A program made the translations under genes and the position numbers. A model generated the notes under the pieces. It was given only the letters and a program-made list of their open reading frames with translations, was not told the origin of the DNA and made no database searches. Below, piece after piece: positions 18,658-26,700 of a stretch of DNA of 64,000 nt (position 1 is the stretch's first letter; each line of letters begins with the position of its first letter). This DNA is from Lewinellaceae bacterium (GTDB lineage: Bacteria > Bacteroidota > Bacteroidia > Chitinophagales > Saprospiraceae). The stretch covers positions 62,001-126,000 of the forward strand of contig JACJYI010000005.1 in the NCBI GenBank assembly GCA_020636225.1, given 5' to 3'.

Positions 18658-20838
18658 ATGCGTTTCTTCCTGGTTTTTTTGCTCCTGTTCGGCTGTGCCA
18701 GCCCGAACCACTTCCTCTTGGCCCAGCAACCGATCACCCTGGAGTCCATCTTCCTGTCGTCGGACCTGGTGCCGCGGGATGCGGGTGCCTTCCAGTTTCT
18801 GGCCGATGGGCGATCCTACACCCGATTGCGTGGCAATGCCATTCACCAATATGACCTGGCCTCCGGGAAACGGACGGAAGTGCTCTTTGAGGGAGGCGCC
18901 GAGGTGCGGATCCAGTCGTACAGCCTGAGTGCGGACGAAACGCGCATCCTGATCGAAACCGATCAGGAGCGGGTCTATCGGTATTCGAGACGATCGACCT
19001 TCCTGGTGTATGACCGGGGCAGTCAAACCCTGTATCCGGTGTCGGGGCAAGGGAAACAGATGCACGCGACCCTTTCCCCGGATGGCACCCAGGTGGCCTT
19101 TGTCCGGGAGAACAACCTCTTTATCAGCGACTATACCACCGGGATCGAGATCCAGGTGACCCATGACGGCGAGGTCAACCAGGTCATCAACGGTTCGCCG
19201 GACTGGGTGTATGAGGAGGAGTTCAAGCTGGTGCGAGCCTTTGAATGGTCGCCGGATGGCACGCGATTGGCCTATTACCGGTTTGATGAATCCCGGGTAC
19301 CCGAATTCACCATGACCCTCTACAACGACGACCTGTATCCGGAATATGTTTCCTACAAGTACCCCAAGGTGGGCCAGACCCTGTCCACGGTTTCGATCCA
19401 TGTCTTTGACCTCGCCAGTGGCCGGTCGGTGGAGGTGGACCTGGGCGAGAATCCACCCGTGTACATTCCACGGATGGCCTTCACCCGGGATCCGGACCAG
19501 CTGTGCGTCACGTTGCTGAACCGGGAACAGAACCGCCTGGAGTTGCGACTGGCCGATGTCGGTACAGGCACCTCCAGGACCCTCTTCTCCGAGTCGAATG
19601 CGGCCTACCTCCGGATCCATGACCATCTTCGTTTTCTTCAGGATGGCCGTCACTTCCTCTGGGCCAGCGAGCAGGACGGCTGGTATCATCTCTACCTCTA
19701 CGATATGGAGGGCAACCTGGTGCGTCAACTGACCAGCGGTACCTGGGAGGTGACCGATGTGTACGGGGTGGATGAGGAACGACGGGTGGTCTGGTTCCAG
19801 GCCGCCGGCCGGTCGCCTCGCGAACGGGAGATCTGCCGGATATCCCTGGATGGTGGTCAGGTGGAAGAGCTGCCGGGCCCGACAGGATTCCAGGAGGGGA
19901 TCTTCTCGACCACCTTCGACTACCTGATCCGAAAGGCCAGTACCATCAATACGCCGCCCGTGTATGAAGTACTGGATCGGGACGGAAAGGTGCTCCGTGC
20001 CATCGAGGACAACCAGGACGTGGTCCAAAAGCAACGGGAGCATGGGGTGCAGCCGGTCAGTTTTTTCGACTTCATGGGGCCGGACGAGACCCGGCTGCAT
20101 GGCTGGATGATCAAGCCGGCAGCTTTTGACCCGGCGAAGACCTACCCGGTGCTGATGTATGTGTACGGCGGTCCCGGATACCAGGAGGTGACGGATGAAT
20201 GGATCGGACAGCGCTACTGGTGGTTTCAGATGCTGGCCAGCCAGGGGATGATCATCGCGGCGGTGGATGGCCGGGGAGGAGGGGCACGGGGAGAGGCATT
20301 CCGGAAGATCACCTATCGTCAGCTGGGACATTATGAGACCATCGACCAGATCGCGGCGGCTCGGTACCTCGGCAGCCTGTCCTATGTCGACGCGGATCGG
20401 ATCGCTATTTATGGCGGCAGCTACGGCGGCTATTTGTCCTCTTTGTGCCTGTTCAAGGGGCATGATGTCTTCCGGGCGGGCATCGCGGTGTCCCCGGTGA
20501 CCAACTGGAAATGGTACGATGCGATCTATACCGAACGGTACATGGGAACCGAGGCAGATAATCCGGAGGGCTACCGGGAGAACTCACCGGTGTATTTTGC
20601 CGACCTCCTGGAAGGCGATTACCTGCTGATCCACGGCATGGCGGATGACAATGTCCATTTCCAGAACACCGCGGAAATGACCAAGGCCCTGGTAGCGGCG
20701 AACAAGCCGTTTGAGACCTATGTCTATACCAACCAGGCGCACAGTATTTCCGGAGGAAATGCGAGGATCCACCTCTATACCAGGATGACGAATTTTCTCC
20801 GGGAGTCCCTCGGTCTGGGTGACGGAAGGGAAGAATGA
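18658..20838 (+). CDS. Dipeptidyl peptidase IV (S9 family)
   Basis: 726 residues from ATG 18658. DPP IV removes X-Pro or X-Ala dipeptides. An N-terminal signal sequence (FFLVFLLLFGCAS, possibly a lipobox) leads into an eight-bladed propeller (about 40-490) with the conserved active-site Glu pair in WVYEEEF, then an alpha/beta-hydrolase domain. The triad is visible: Ser588 (YGGSYGG), Asp in ADDNVHF (about 663-664) and His695 (NQAHSI). The upstream stretch from 18613 lacks signal-peptide character and is excluded. Together with the subtilase and DPP III, it completes a route from protein to dipeptides in the periplasm. Confidence 0.93.
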   Translation: MRFFLVFLLLFGCASPNHFLLAQQPITLESIFLSSDLVPRDAGAFQFLADGRSYTRLRGNAIHQYDLASGKRTEVLFEGGAEVRIQSYSLSADETRILIETDQERVYRYSRRSTFLVYDRGSQTLYPVSGQGKQMHATLSPDGTQVAFVRENNLFISDYTTGIEIQVTHDGEVNQVINGSPDWVYEEEFKLVRAFEWSPDGTRLAYYRFDESRVPEFTMTLYNDDLYPEYVSYKYPKVGQTLSTVSIHVFDLASGRSVEVDLGENPPVYIPRMAFTRDPDQLCVTLLNREQNRLELRLADVGTGTSRTLFSESNAAYLRIHDHLRFLQDGRHFLWASEQDGWYHLYLYDMEGNLVRQLTSGTWEVTDVYGVDEERRVVWFQAAGRSPREREICRISLDGGQVEELPGPTGFQEGIFSTTFDYLIRKASTINTPPVYEVLDRDGKVLRAIEDNQDVVQKQREHGVQPVSFFDFMGPDETRLHGWMIKPAAFDPAKTYPVLMYVYGGPGYQEVTDEWIGQRYWWFQMLASQGMIIAAVDGRGGGARGEAFRKITYRQLGHYETIDQIAAARYLGSLSYVDADRIAIYGGSYGGYLSSLCLFKGHDVFRAGIAVSPVTNWKWYDAIYTERYMGTEADNPEGYRENSPVYFADLLEGDYLLIHGMADDNVHFQNTAEMTKALVAANKPFETYVYTNQAHSISGGNARIHLYTRMTNFLRESLGLGDGREE

Positions 20839-20894
20839 GGAACGGCCAGGTATGATGGGTGGCGTCAAGGCATACTTTTTGCACTGATTCAGCC

Positions 20895-22826
20895 ATGAAT
20901 GCCTTGCCAGCCAGGGAGCAACAGATCCATATCCTCCTCGTGGAGGACGATCCGGCGGATGCCCGGCTGATCGAGATCTATCTCGAGGAATCCGGTTTTG
21001 GCGATTGGCTGATCGATCGCGCCCAATCCATCCAGGAGGCCCTGGACCAATTGGAGGAACAGGATTATGCCATCGTCCTGCTGGACCTCACCCTTCCGGA
21101 TGGCACCGGCACGGAGAATATCCGCCGGATCAAGTCCCGGTTCCCGGACCAGAATGTGGTGGTGCTTACCGGATTCGACGAGCGTGTTTTCGGCATGGAG
21201 GCTGTGCAACAGGGTGCCCAGGACTTTCTGGTGAAAGGCGATTATGACGAGAACTCCCTGGCCAAGACCCTGCGCTTTTCCATCGAGCGGCAGAATTTCA
21301 TTCGACGACTGGAAGAGACCCAGAAGATCGCCCGGATCGGCAGCTGGGAATTCCATCCTGATTCGGGGCGGTTGATCCTTTCCGACCAGGTGCTGGCCCT
21401 GACCCGGCCCGATGATACCGAGCTCAAGGACGGAATGCCCAGTGTAGAGTTGAATCACCTGCTTCGGCGCATCCATCGGATCGCCCTGTCCGGCAGGGAG
21501 GTCAACCTGGATACCCGCATGAAGATCCCCGGGAATGGGGAACGGTATTTCCATGTGCAATGCCGGTTGACCCGGACGCCGATCAACCAGGAGATCGTCC
21601 AGGGTATCCTGCAGGATGTGACTGACCGTTACCAGACGGAGGAAATGCGCAAGTCGCGCGACCTGGCCCGCAAATCGACCGAGATCAGGGAGCAGTTCAT
21701 TGCCAGTATCAGTCACGAGATGCGCACGCCCATGAATGCGATCATGGGGCTGTCCAATGTATTGCTGACCGGCAGTGACCTGGCCGGTGAAAAGAAACAG
21801 ATGATCCAGGCGATCCGGGATGCGTCCGATATTCTCCTGGGGATCGTCAATGATATCCTGGATTTCTCGGCCATCCAGGCCGGCAAGATCCAGTTCAGGG
21901 AAGAGCCTTTTTCTGTGCGCAGTGTCTGCCGCAACCTGGAGCAGATTCTGGCTGCCAAGGTCAGGGACAAGGGGTTGTCCTGGAAGATGATCATCGAGGA
22001 CCAGGTACCTGACCAGTTGATCGGCGACAAGCTGCGCATGAGCCAGATCCTGTTCAACCTGTTGGGGAATGCCATCAAGTTTACGGATGCCGGCCAGGTG
22101 GCCCTGCATGTCGACTGCAGCCAGCGCACCCGGAACAAGGTCAGCCTGACCTTCCGGATCGAGGATACGGGCATCGGCATTCCCGCAGAGGCGCAACAAT
22201 CCATCTTCGAGGATTTCAACCGGGTGAAGTACCAGAACAAGACCTATGAAGGCACCGGACTCGGGCTGGCCATCACCCGGCAGCTGGTCGAGCTGCAACA
22301 GGGACGGATCTATCTGGAAAGCCAGGTGGGAGTCGGGACGACCTTTTTTGTCCATCTCGATTTTGCCGTTGAGCAGACCCTGCCCAACGGCCATGCGGTG
22401 ATGGAACCGGTCCGTTCCTCGGAAGGCGCGTTCCGGGGAACCATCCTGGTGGTGGAGGACCACAAGATGAACCAGCTGGTCGCCAGGAAGACCCTGGAAC
22501 GCCAGTGGCCCGAGGTGAAGATCCTCATGGCAGAGAATGGCCAGGTCGGCCTGGAACTGCTGGAACGAAACGATGTCGACCTCGTATTGATGGACCTTCA
22601 GATGCCGGTGATGGACGGGTATCAGGCGACGCAGGCCATCCGCAGGCATCCGCTGGCCCGCATCCGGCAGGTGCCGGTCCTGGCCATGACCGCCAATGCC
22701 TATGTCAGCCGGGACGACCAACTCCATGAGAAGGGCTTCACGGATTTTGTCCTCAAGCCCTTTGAGCCGGACCAGTTGTTTGCCCGTATTCTTCAGTATG
22801 CACCGATCAAAACCATCAGTCTATGA
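20895..22826 (+). CDS. Hybrid sensor histidine kinase (REC-PAS-HisKA-HATPase-REC)
   Basis: 643 residues, cytoplasmic, no membrane helices. Domain order: receiver 1 (about 11-130, phospho-acceptor Asp64 in LLDLTLPDG), PAS-like region (about 145-250, IGSWEFHPDSGRLILSD), HisKA with His274 (ASISHEMRTPMNA), HATPase with N box (NLLGNAIKF) and G boxes (DTGIGIP, GTGLGLAI), and receiver 2 with Asp567 (VLMDLQMPVMDGYQA). A soluble kinase with an N-terminal receiver is a relay hub: it can take phosphate from another kinase, modulate its own His and pass phosphate to receiver 2 and then to an HPt protein. The next gene is an HPt protein overlapping it by 4 bp (ATGA). The start ATG 20895 was preferred over 20859. 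Confidence 0.92.
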   Translation: MNALPAREQQIHILLVEDDPADARLIEIYLEESGFGDWLIDRAQSIQEALDQLEEQDYAIVLLDLTLPDGTGTENIRRIKSRFPDQNVVVLTGFDERVFGMEAVQQGAQDFLVKGDYDENSLAKTLRFSIERQNFIRRLEETQKIARIGSWEFHPDSGRLILSDQVLALTRPDDTELKDGMPSVELNHLLRRIHRIALSGREVNLDTRMKIPGNGERYFHVQCRLTRTPINQEIVQGILQDVTDRYQTEEMRKSRDLARKSTEIREQFIASISHEMRTPMNAIMGLSNVLLTGSDLAGEKKQMIQAIRDASDILLGIVNDILDFSAIQAGKIQFREEPFSVRSVCRNLEQILAAKVRDKGLSWKMIIEDQVPDQLIGDKLRMSQILFNLLGNAIKFTDAGQVALHVDCSQRTRNKVSLTFRIEDTGIGIPAEAQQSIFEDFNRVKYQNKTYEGTGLGLAITRQLVELQQGRIYLESQVGVGTTFFVHLDFAVEQTLPNGHAVMEPVRSSEGAFRGTILVVEDHKMNQLVARKTLERQWPEVKILMAENGQVGLELLERNDVDLVLMDLQMPVMDGYQATQAIRRHPLARIRQVPVLAMTANAYVSRDDQLHEKGFTDFVLKPFEPDQLFARILQYAPIKTISL

Positions 22827-23182
22827 CCCATCCTGGCGACCTGTTCGATCTGGCATATCTCCACAGCATGACCGGCGGTGATCCGGACATGCGGGATACG
22901 CTCCTGGACCTCCTCCGGGAGGAGTTGCCCCGAGAGCGGAACACTTTGCTGAAAGCGGTCGACGATGAAGATGTACACGCCATCTTCCAGGCCAGCCACT
23001 CCCTCAAGTCCACCCTGGCCTATACCGGCAACCGGCAGGCGATGGATATCAACACTCGGTTGGAGTCGGCCACGCGGGAAGGCCGATGGGGTGGGGAAGA
23101 GCAGGCCCTGGTAGCGGAGCTCGTCCGGGTGATCGACCAGTTGGTCCAGGCCCTTCCTGCCCTGGTCCAGGGAGTGGAATGA
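22823..23182 (+). CDS. Histidine phosphotransfer (HPt) protein
   Basis: 119 residues, all helical. The conserved HPt motif is present at His59 (ASHSLKSTLAY), with the characteristic H-x2-K spacing. A single-domain HPt carries phosphate between the second receiver of a hybrid kinase and another receiver. Its start overlaps the stop of the hybrid kinase by 4 bp (ATGA), which implies coupled translation and a direct functional link. The next gene encodes a receiver-like protein that lacks the phospho-acceptor, so the final target of the relay is uncertain. Confidence 0.88.
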   Translation: MTHPGDLFDLAYLHSMTGGDPDMRDTLLDLLREELPRERNTLLKAVDDEDVHAIFQASHSLKSTLAYTGNRQAMDINTRLESATREGRWGGEEQALVAELVRVIDQLVQALPALVQGVE

Positions 23183-23246
23183 CCTGAACCGTCTGCAGAT
23201 TTGTATTTTCGTGCTGTGGTCCGTGCGGACTGCCAAAACCACGTGC

Positions 23247-23618
23247 ATGAAAAAGATACTGTTGTGTGAGGAGGAGGATGTGATGGTCACCGCCATCGAG
23301 TTTCGGTTGCAGAAGATCGGATGCCAGGTCTCCAAGGCCAAGAACGCGAATACGGCCCGGCAGATCCTGGAGTTGGATATGCCCGACCTGGCGATCGTCA
23401 GCCTGAACCTGGCCAATGATGGCGGGATGGACCTGGTCAAATGGATCCGTGCGGAAAAGGGACCGAACCTGCCTGTGGTGATCATCTCCGAGCTGGAGCA
23501 GGAGCAGGAGGTGATGGATGCCTATGAGGCCGGCGCCAATGATTTCATCACCAAGCCCTTCAAGCCGACCGAGCTGGTGTTGCGGGTGATGCATCTCCTC
23601 GACAAATACGACGCCTGA
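23247..23618 (+). CDS. Single-domain receiver with Ser in place of the phospho-acceptor Asp
   Basis: 123 residues with the receiver fold: acidic pocket (CEEED, residues 7-11), switch Ser in VVIIS, and the conserved Lys in TKPFKP. The phospho-acceptor position, normally Asp in VLLDLxLP, is Ser52 (LAIVSLNLANDGG). Ordinary phosphorylation is therefore unlikely, and this is probably a pseudo-receiver that acts by protein contact or binds another ligand. It lies 64 bp after the HPt gene with a possible -7 element TATTTTCG at 23204-23211, and its stop overlaps the rfbA start by 1 bp. The pairing with rfbA may link signalling to sugar-nucleotide supply. Confidence 0.85.
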   Translation: MKKILLCEEEDVMVTAIEFRLQKIGCQVSKAKNANTARQILELDMPDLAIVSLNLANDGGMDLVKWIRAEKGPNLPVVIISELEQEQEVMDAYEAGANDFITKPFKPTELVLRVMHLLDKYDA

Positions 23619-24478
23619 TGAAAGGGATCATTCTCGCCGGAGGTATGGGTACGCGCCTGTACCCCCTCACCCTGGCCGTGAGCAAGCAGCTGATGCCGGT
23701 GTACGACAAGCCGATGATCTATTACCCCCTGTCGACCTTGATGTCGGCGGGGATCAAGGACATTCTCCTGATCTCCACCCCGGAGGACCTGCCCAATTTC
23801 CGAAAGCTCCTGCGGGACGGATCGGAGATCGGGGTGAACTTCTCCTATGTGGAGCAGGTGGTACCGAACGGACTGGCCCAGGCATTCGTTCTGGGAAAGG
23901 AATTCATCGGGAGCGATCCCGTATCCCTGATCCTGGGGGACAACATCTTTTACGGCGCGGGTCTGGAGGACAACCTGCGGGAGAGTGTGGACCCGGATGG
24001 CGGGGTGGTCTTTGCCTACCAGGTGGCGGATCCGGAGCGGTATGGGGTAGTGTCCTTTGACGAGAATTTCCATGCCCTGTCCATCGAAGAGAAGCCGAAG
24101 AACCCGAAATCCAATTATGCGGTTCCCGGCCTGTATTTCTATGACAACGAGGTCGTGACCATCGCCGAGAACCTCCGGCCCAGTGCCCGGGGGGAATACG
24201 AGATCACGGATGTCAACAAGATCTACCTGGAGCGCGGCAAGCTGAAGGTCAGCGTGCTCGGCCGGGGTACGGCCTGGCTGGACACGGGCACGCATAAGTC
24301 CCTGCAGCAGGCCGGTCAGTTCATCGAGGTCATCGAGGACCGCCAGGGCCTGAAGATCGGCTGTATCGAAGAGGTGGCCTGGCAGATGGGTTTCATCGAT
24401 GATGCCCAGCTGGAGAACCTCGGTCACAAGTACCTCAAGAGCGGGTACGGGGAGTATTTGCTGAATCTTTTACAGTAA
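23618..24478 (+). CDS. rfbA: Glucose-1-phosphate thymidylyltransferase
   Basis: 286 residues. The enzyme joins dTTP and glucose-1-phosphate to give dTDP-glucose, the first step towards dTDP-rhamnose and related sugars for LPS, glycoprotein or capsule. The nucleotide loop LAGGMGTRLYPLT, the KQLMPVYDKPMIYYPLS motif, LGDNIFYG (metal-binding Asp) and IEEKPKNPKSNYAVPGLYFYD match RmlA/RfbA closely, and length is normal for the family. The start ATG overlaps the TGA of the receiver gene (TGATG), so the two are translationally coupled. The usual rfbB, rfbC and rfbD partners are not adjacent. A repeat cluster begins immediately after the stop. Confidence 0.95.
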   Translation: MKGIILAGGMGTRLYPLTLAVSKQLMPVYDKPMIYYPLSTLMSAGIKDILLISTPEDLPNFRKLLRDGSEIGVNFSYVEQVVPNGLAQAFVLGKEFIGSDPVSLILGDNIFYGAGLEDNLRESVDPDGGVVFAYQVADPERYGVVSFDENFHALSIEEKPKNPKSNYAVPGLYFYDNEVVTIAENLRPSARGEYEITDVNKIYLERGKLKVSVLGRGTAWLDTGTHKSLQQAGQFIEVIEDRQGLKIGCIEEVAWQMGFIDDAQLENLGHKYLKSGYGEYLLNLLQ

Positions 24479-24479
24479 G

Positions 24480-24960
24480 CTTTTCGCCCCGCCACGGCGG
24501 GCAGGCATTCGCTGTTCGCTGAGCACGTCAGTGGCTGTCGCCACTTTGGCAGGTAAAGGGTCAAGGGCGAAGGGTCAAAGGACCTGAAGGAATCACATCG
24601 GCCACCTAGGCGTCTTCGCTTCTTCGCGTTTTTCCTCATAACCTCCAAACTCATAACCTCCCTCCTTTCGGCGGACAGGCATAACCTCATAACCGCCTCT
24701 CCTCGCTTGTCGCCGAGCACGTCAGTGGCTGTCGCCACTCTGGCTGGTAAAGGGTAAAAGGTAAATGGTCAAGGGCCCTGCAGGAATCAGATCGGCCGCC
24801 TTGGCGACTTCGCTTCTTCGCGTTTTTCCTCATAACCTCCAAACTCAAAACCTCCTCTCCTCGCTTGTCGCCGAGCACGTCAGTGGCTGTCGCCACTCTG
24901 GCTGGTAAAGGGTATAAGGTAAAGGGCGAAGGGTCCACGCCCATTTGCCATTCGCTATTC
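24480..24960. repeat. Tandem repeat cluster I (hairpin-bearing, ~158-194-bp units, three copies)
   Basis: Three direct copies of a unit containing the hairpin AGTGGC-TGTC-GCCACT at 24530-24545, 24724-24739 and 24882-24897. Each is followed by a purine-rich ggtaaagggtaaaggg stretch, then ggaatcAcatcggcc, cttggcgacttcgcttcttcgcg and cataacctccaaactcat. The last two copies are exactly 158 bp apart. The cluster opens with the palindrome cgccccgccacggcgggcaggcat. No coding sequence is supported here. Confidence 0.85.
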
Positions 24961-24996
24961 GTTTGATATCCTTGCCAGATGAGCGATGACTTTCGA

Positions 24997-25060
24997 AATA
25001 ACTCAATAACTCAATAACTCAATAACTCAATAACTCAATAACTCAATAACTCAATAACTC
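24997..25060. repeat. Octanucleotide microsatellite (aataactc)8
   Basis: Eight perfect tandem copies of the 8-bp unit aataactc. A single unit (gaaataactcaataacgcc context) is found at the equivalent place after repeat clusters II and III (about 30314 and 35406), so this tract is an expansion of part of the larger repeat. The interval 25061-25154 holds nothing else recognisable. Confidence 0.95.
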
Positions 25061-25154
25061 ATTATTCCTCCCGGCAGGCAGTTATCACGACTGTCCACCC
25101 GACCCCGACTTGCTGAACGCTCCGTGAAGAGGGTTGGGTATTGCCGGAAGTGGA

Positions 25155-26546
25155 TCATGTCACCAGACTGAGCAGCCATTCGCGTTCAGCAAGATATTCC
25201 AGGTTGGAGATCTTCTTTCGAAGCCGGCTCTTGTTCTGTTCTGATCTGCCCTTGGCGGAGACCAGGCTGCGCATGATGCGCACCATGTTCATGAACATCT
25301 TCCGATGGTAGCCGCCCTTTTTATGTCGCCGCAGGTAGATGTCGAAACTGTCCAGTAGCGAATCCAGGGCCTGGATCTCGTTCCGGTCATAATAGATGCG
25401 GACCATCATTCGGCGAACATCAAACTGTTCCAGCGTCTCACTGACCCTGGCATCGCGTAATAAGGTGAGGGCCTCTTCATATTCCTGCTTCCGGAAATAA
25501 TAGGTGGCCAGATTGTAGGTGTAGATCTGTTCCTGTTCCCGGGGTGGCAGGTAGGGCCGGTATTCTTCCAGGTAGGCTTTTGCCCAGCCCCATTCCTCCA
25601 GAGCCAGGGCGATGTTCAATACATTGCGATAGGTGAATTTGGACAGATGCCCGTTTTCAAGGAAGACTCCGGCCTCCAGCCCGGCCTGATAGATGGCAAA
25701 TGCCTCCCGGATATAGGCTTTGTCGGAGGCATTGATCCTGCGAATACACACATTCAAGGCGAGGATATAGAGGTCCCGCAATTCTTCTTCCGGAAAGAGT
25801 CGTGCATGACTGGCGATGCATTCCTTCAACACGAGGAATCGTTCTCGATTGTCGGGTTCGGACAGGGCCTGGTAGCTTGCGTACCAGGTGGATACAGCGG
25901 GATTGTCGGCAAAGTGCCCATCCCGGATCAGGCGGATCGTTTCCTTCAGGTAGGGGATGGTACTGTCGGAAGGGAAGAAAGAGGCCTGGGCCAGCTTGGT
26001 GCAACCCTGTTGCAAACTGATGATGGCGACCATGATGCCGAAGTCGCCGAACAGCTGGCTGGAATGATCGGAGCGTTCACGGCGCAGCATGCGGTTGTGG
26101 TCAAAGACCAGGGCTTCGAGGTCCACGGTTTCCCGAAAGTGGGCGGCACTGCGGTCAGTTGATCTGTCCCGGATGGCTTTGGCATGGGTGATCTCCTTGT
26201 CCATCAAGGCATGCATGCCGGCTCGCTTCATGGACTGCAGCAGTTGCATATGCATCAGGCCGTCTTTCTCGCGAATTTCCAGGAAGGCCATGGTCTGCCG
26301 GATCAGATCCAGGGTGTAGTTCATCAGATGGCGGAATTTCCCATCGTGATAGGGAGGGTGGCCTGGTCCATAGACCGCCTTCCAGGCTGCTTCCTTTGAG
26401 GTCGGTGGAGTGCAGATCATCAGGTCGATCAATCGGCGGACATCTTCCCGTTTGTTGAACAGAGGGGATTGTGCAGCCAGGACCACCTGTTGCCGGGTCG
26501 ATTTGGACAGTTCTGTCCAGTATTTGGAAAGCAGGCTACCGGTCAT
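25155..26546 (-). CDS. Hypothetical all-helical protein
   Basis: 463 residues, no signal peptide or membrane helix. The sequence is largely helical with TPR-like spacing in its second half (WGWAKAYLEEYRPYL, LATYYFRKQEYEEALTLLRDA). It is basic towards the C-terminus (KGRSEQNKSRLRKKISNLEYL). I recognise no enzymatic family; it resembles lone hypothetical proteins with many paralogues in Saprospiria genomes (recollection, not checked). It sits alone, antisense to its neighbours, downstream of repeat cluster I and upstream of a divergent LRR-like surface protein gene. A role as a scaffold or regulator is possible but only an inference. Confidence 0.6.
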   Translation of the reverse strand: MTGSLLSKYWTELSKSTRQQVVLAAQSPLFNKREDVRRLIDLMICTPPTSKEAAWKAVYGPGHPPYHDGKFRHLMNYTLDLIRQTMAFLEIREKDGLMHMQLLQSMKRAGMHALMDKEITHAKAIRDRSTDRSAAHFRETVDLEALVFDHNRMLRRERSDHSSQLFGDFGIMVAIISLQQGCTKLAQASFFPSDSTIPYLKETIRLIRDGHFADNPAVSTWYASYQALSEPDNRERFLVLKECIASHARLFPEEELRDLYILALNVCIRRINASDKAYIREAFAIYQAGLEAGVFLENGHLSKFTYRNVLNIALALEEWGWAKAYLEEYRPYLPPREQEQIYTYNLATYYFRKQEYEEALTLLRDARVSETLEQFDVRRMMVRIYYDRNEIQALDSLLDSFDIYLRRHKKGGYHRKMFMNMVRIMRSLVSAKGRSEQNKSRLRKKISNLEYLAEREWLLSLVT

Positions 26547-26700
26547 CGTTCGACAAGATATTGCATATTCTGTTGATTAGCAAGATAATAGTAGTAATGA
26601 CAGCAAATATTATGATAACAAGTGATGGAATTTGTCCTTGTTCTGAGGTGGTTTTGTGTCGCATCTTTGGGAAAGATCAATGATTCAAACTCTGTTGACC

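Noticed and set aside
18109..20463. Very long minus-strand open frame (784 codons) antisense to the end of the 1218-residue surface protein and most of the DPP IV gene
   Set aside because: It lies opposite well-supported genes, is rich in His, Arg, Gly and Pro as expected for GC-rich antisense frames, and has no known domain.
20889..22727. 612-codon minus-strand frame opposite the hybrid kinase
   Set aside because: The plus-strand hybrid kinase has clear catalytic motifs over the same bases; the antisense frame has no signal or domain pattern.
24424..24944. Short minus-strand frames inside the repeat cluster after rfbA, and similar frames at 29.6-30.3, 35.3-35.8 and 36.8-37.1 kb
   Set aside because: They are simply the repeat read in translation; the same peptide pieces recur because the DNA is repetitive.
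24480..25060. CRISPR array in the tandem repeat region
   Set aside because: Units are 143-194 bp and conserved throughout, with no alternation of short repeats and unique spacers, and no cas genes are near.
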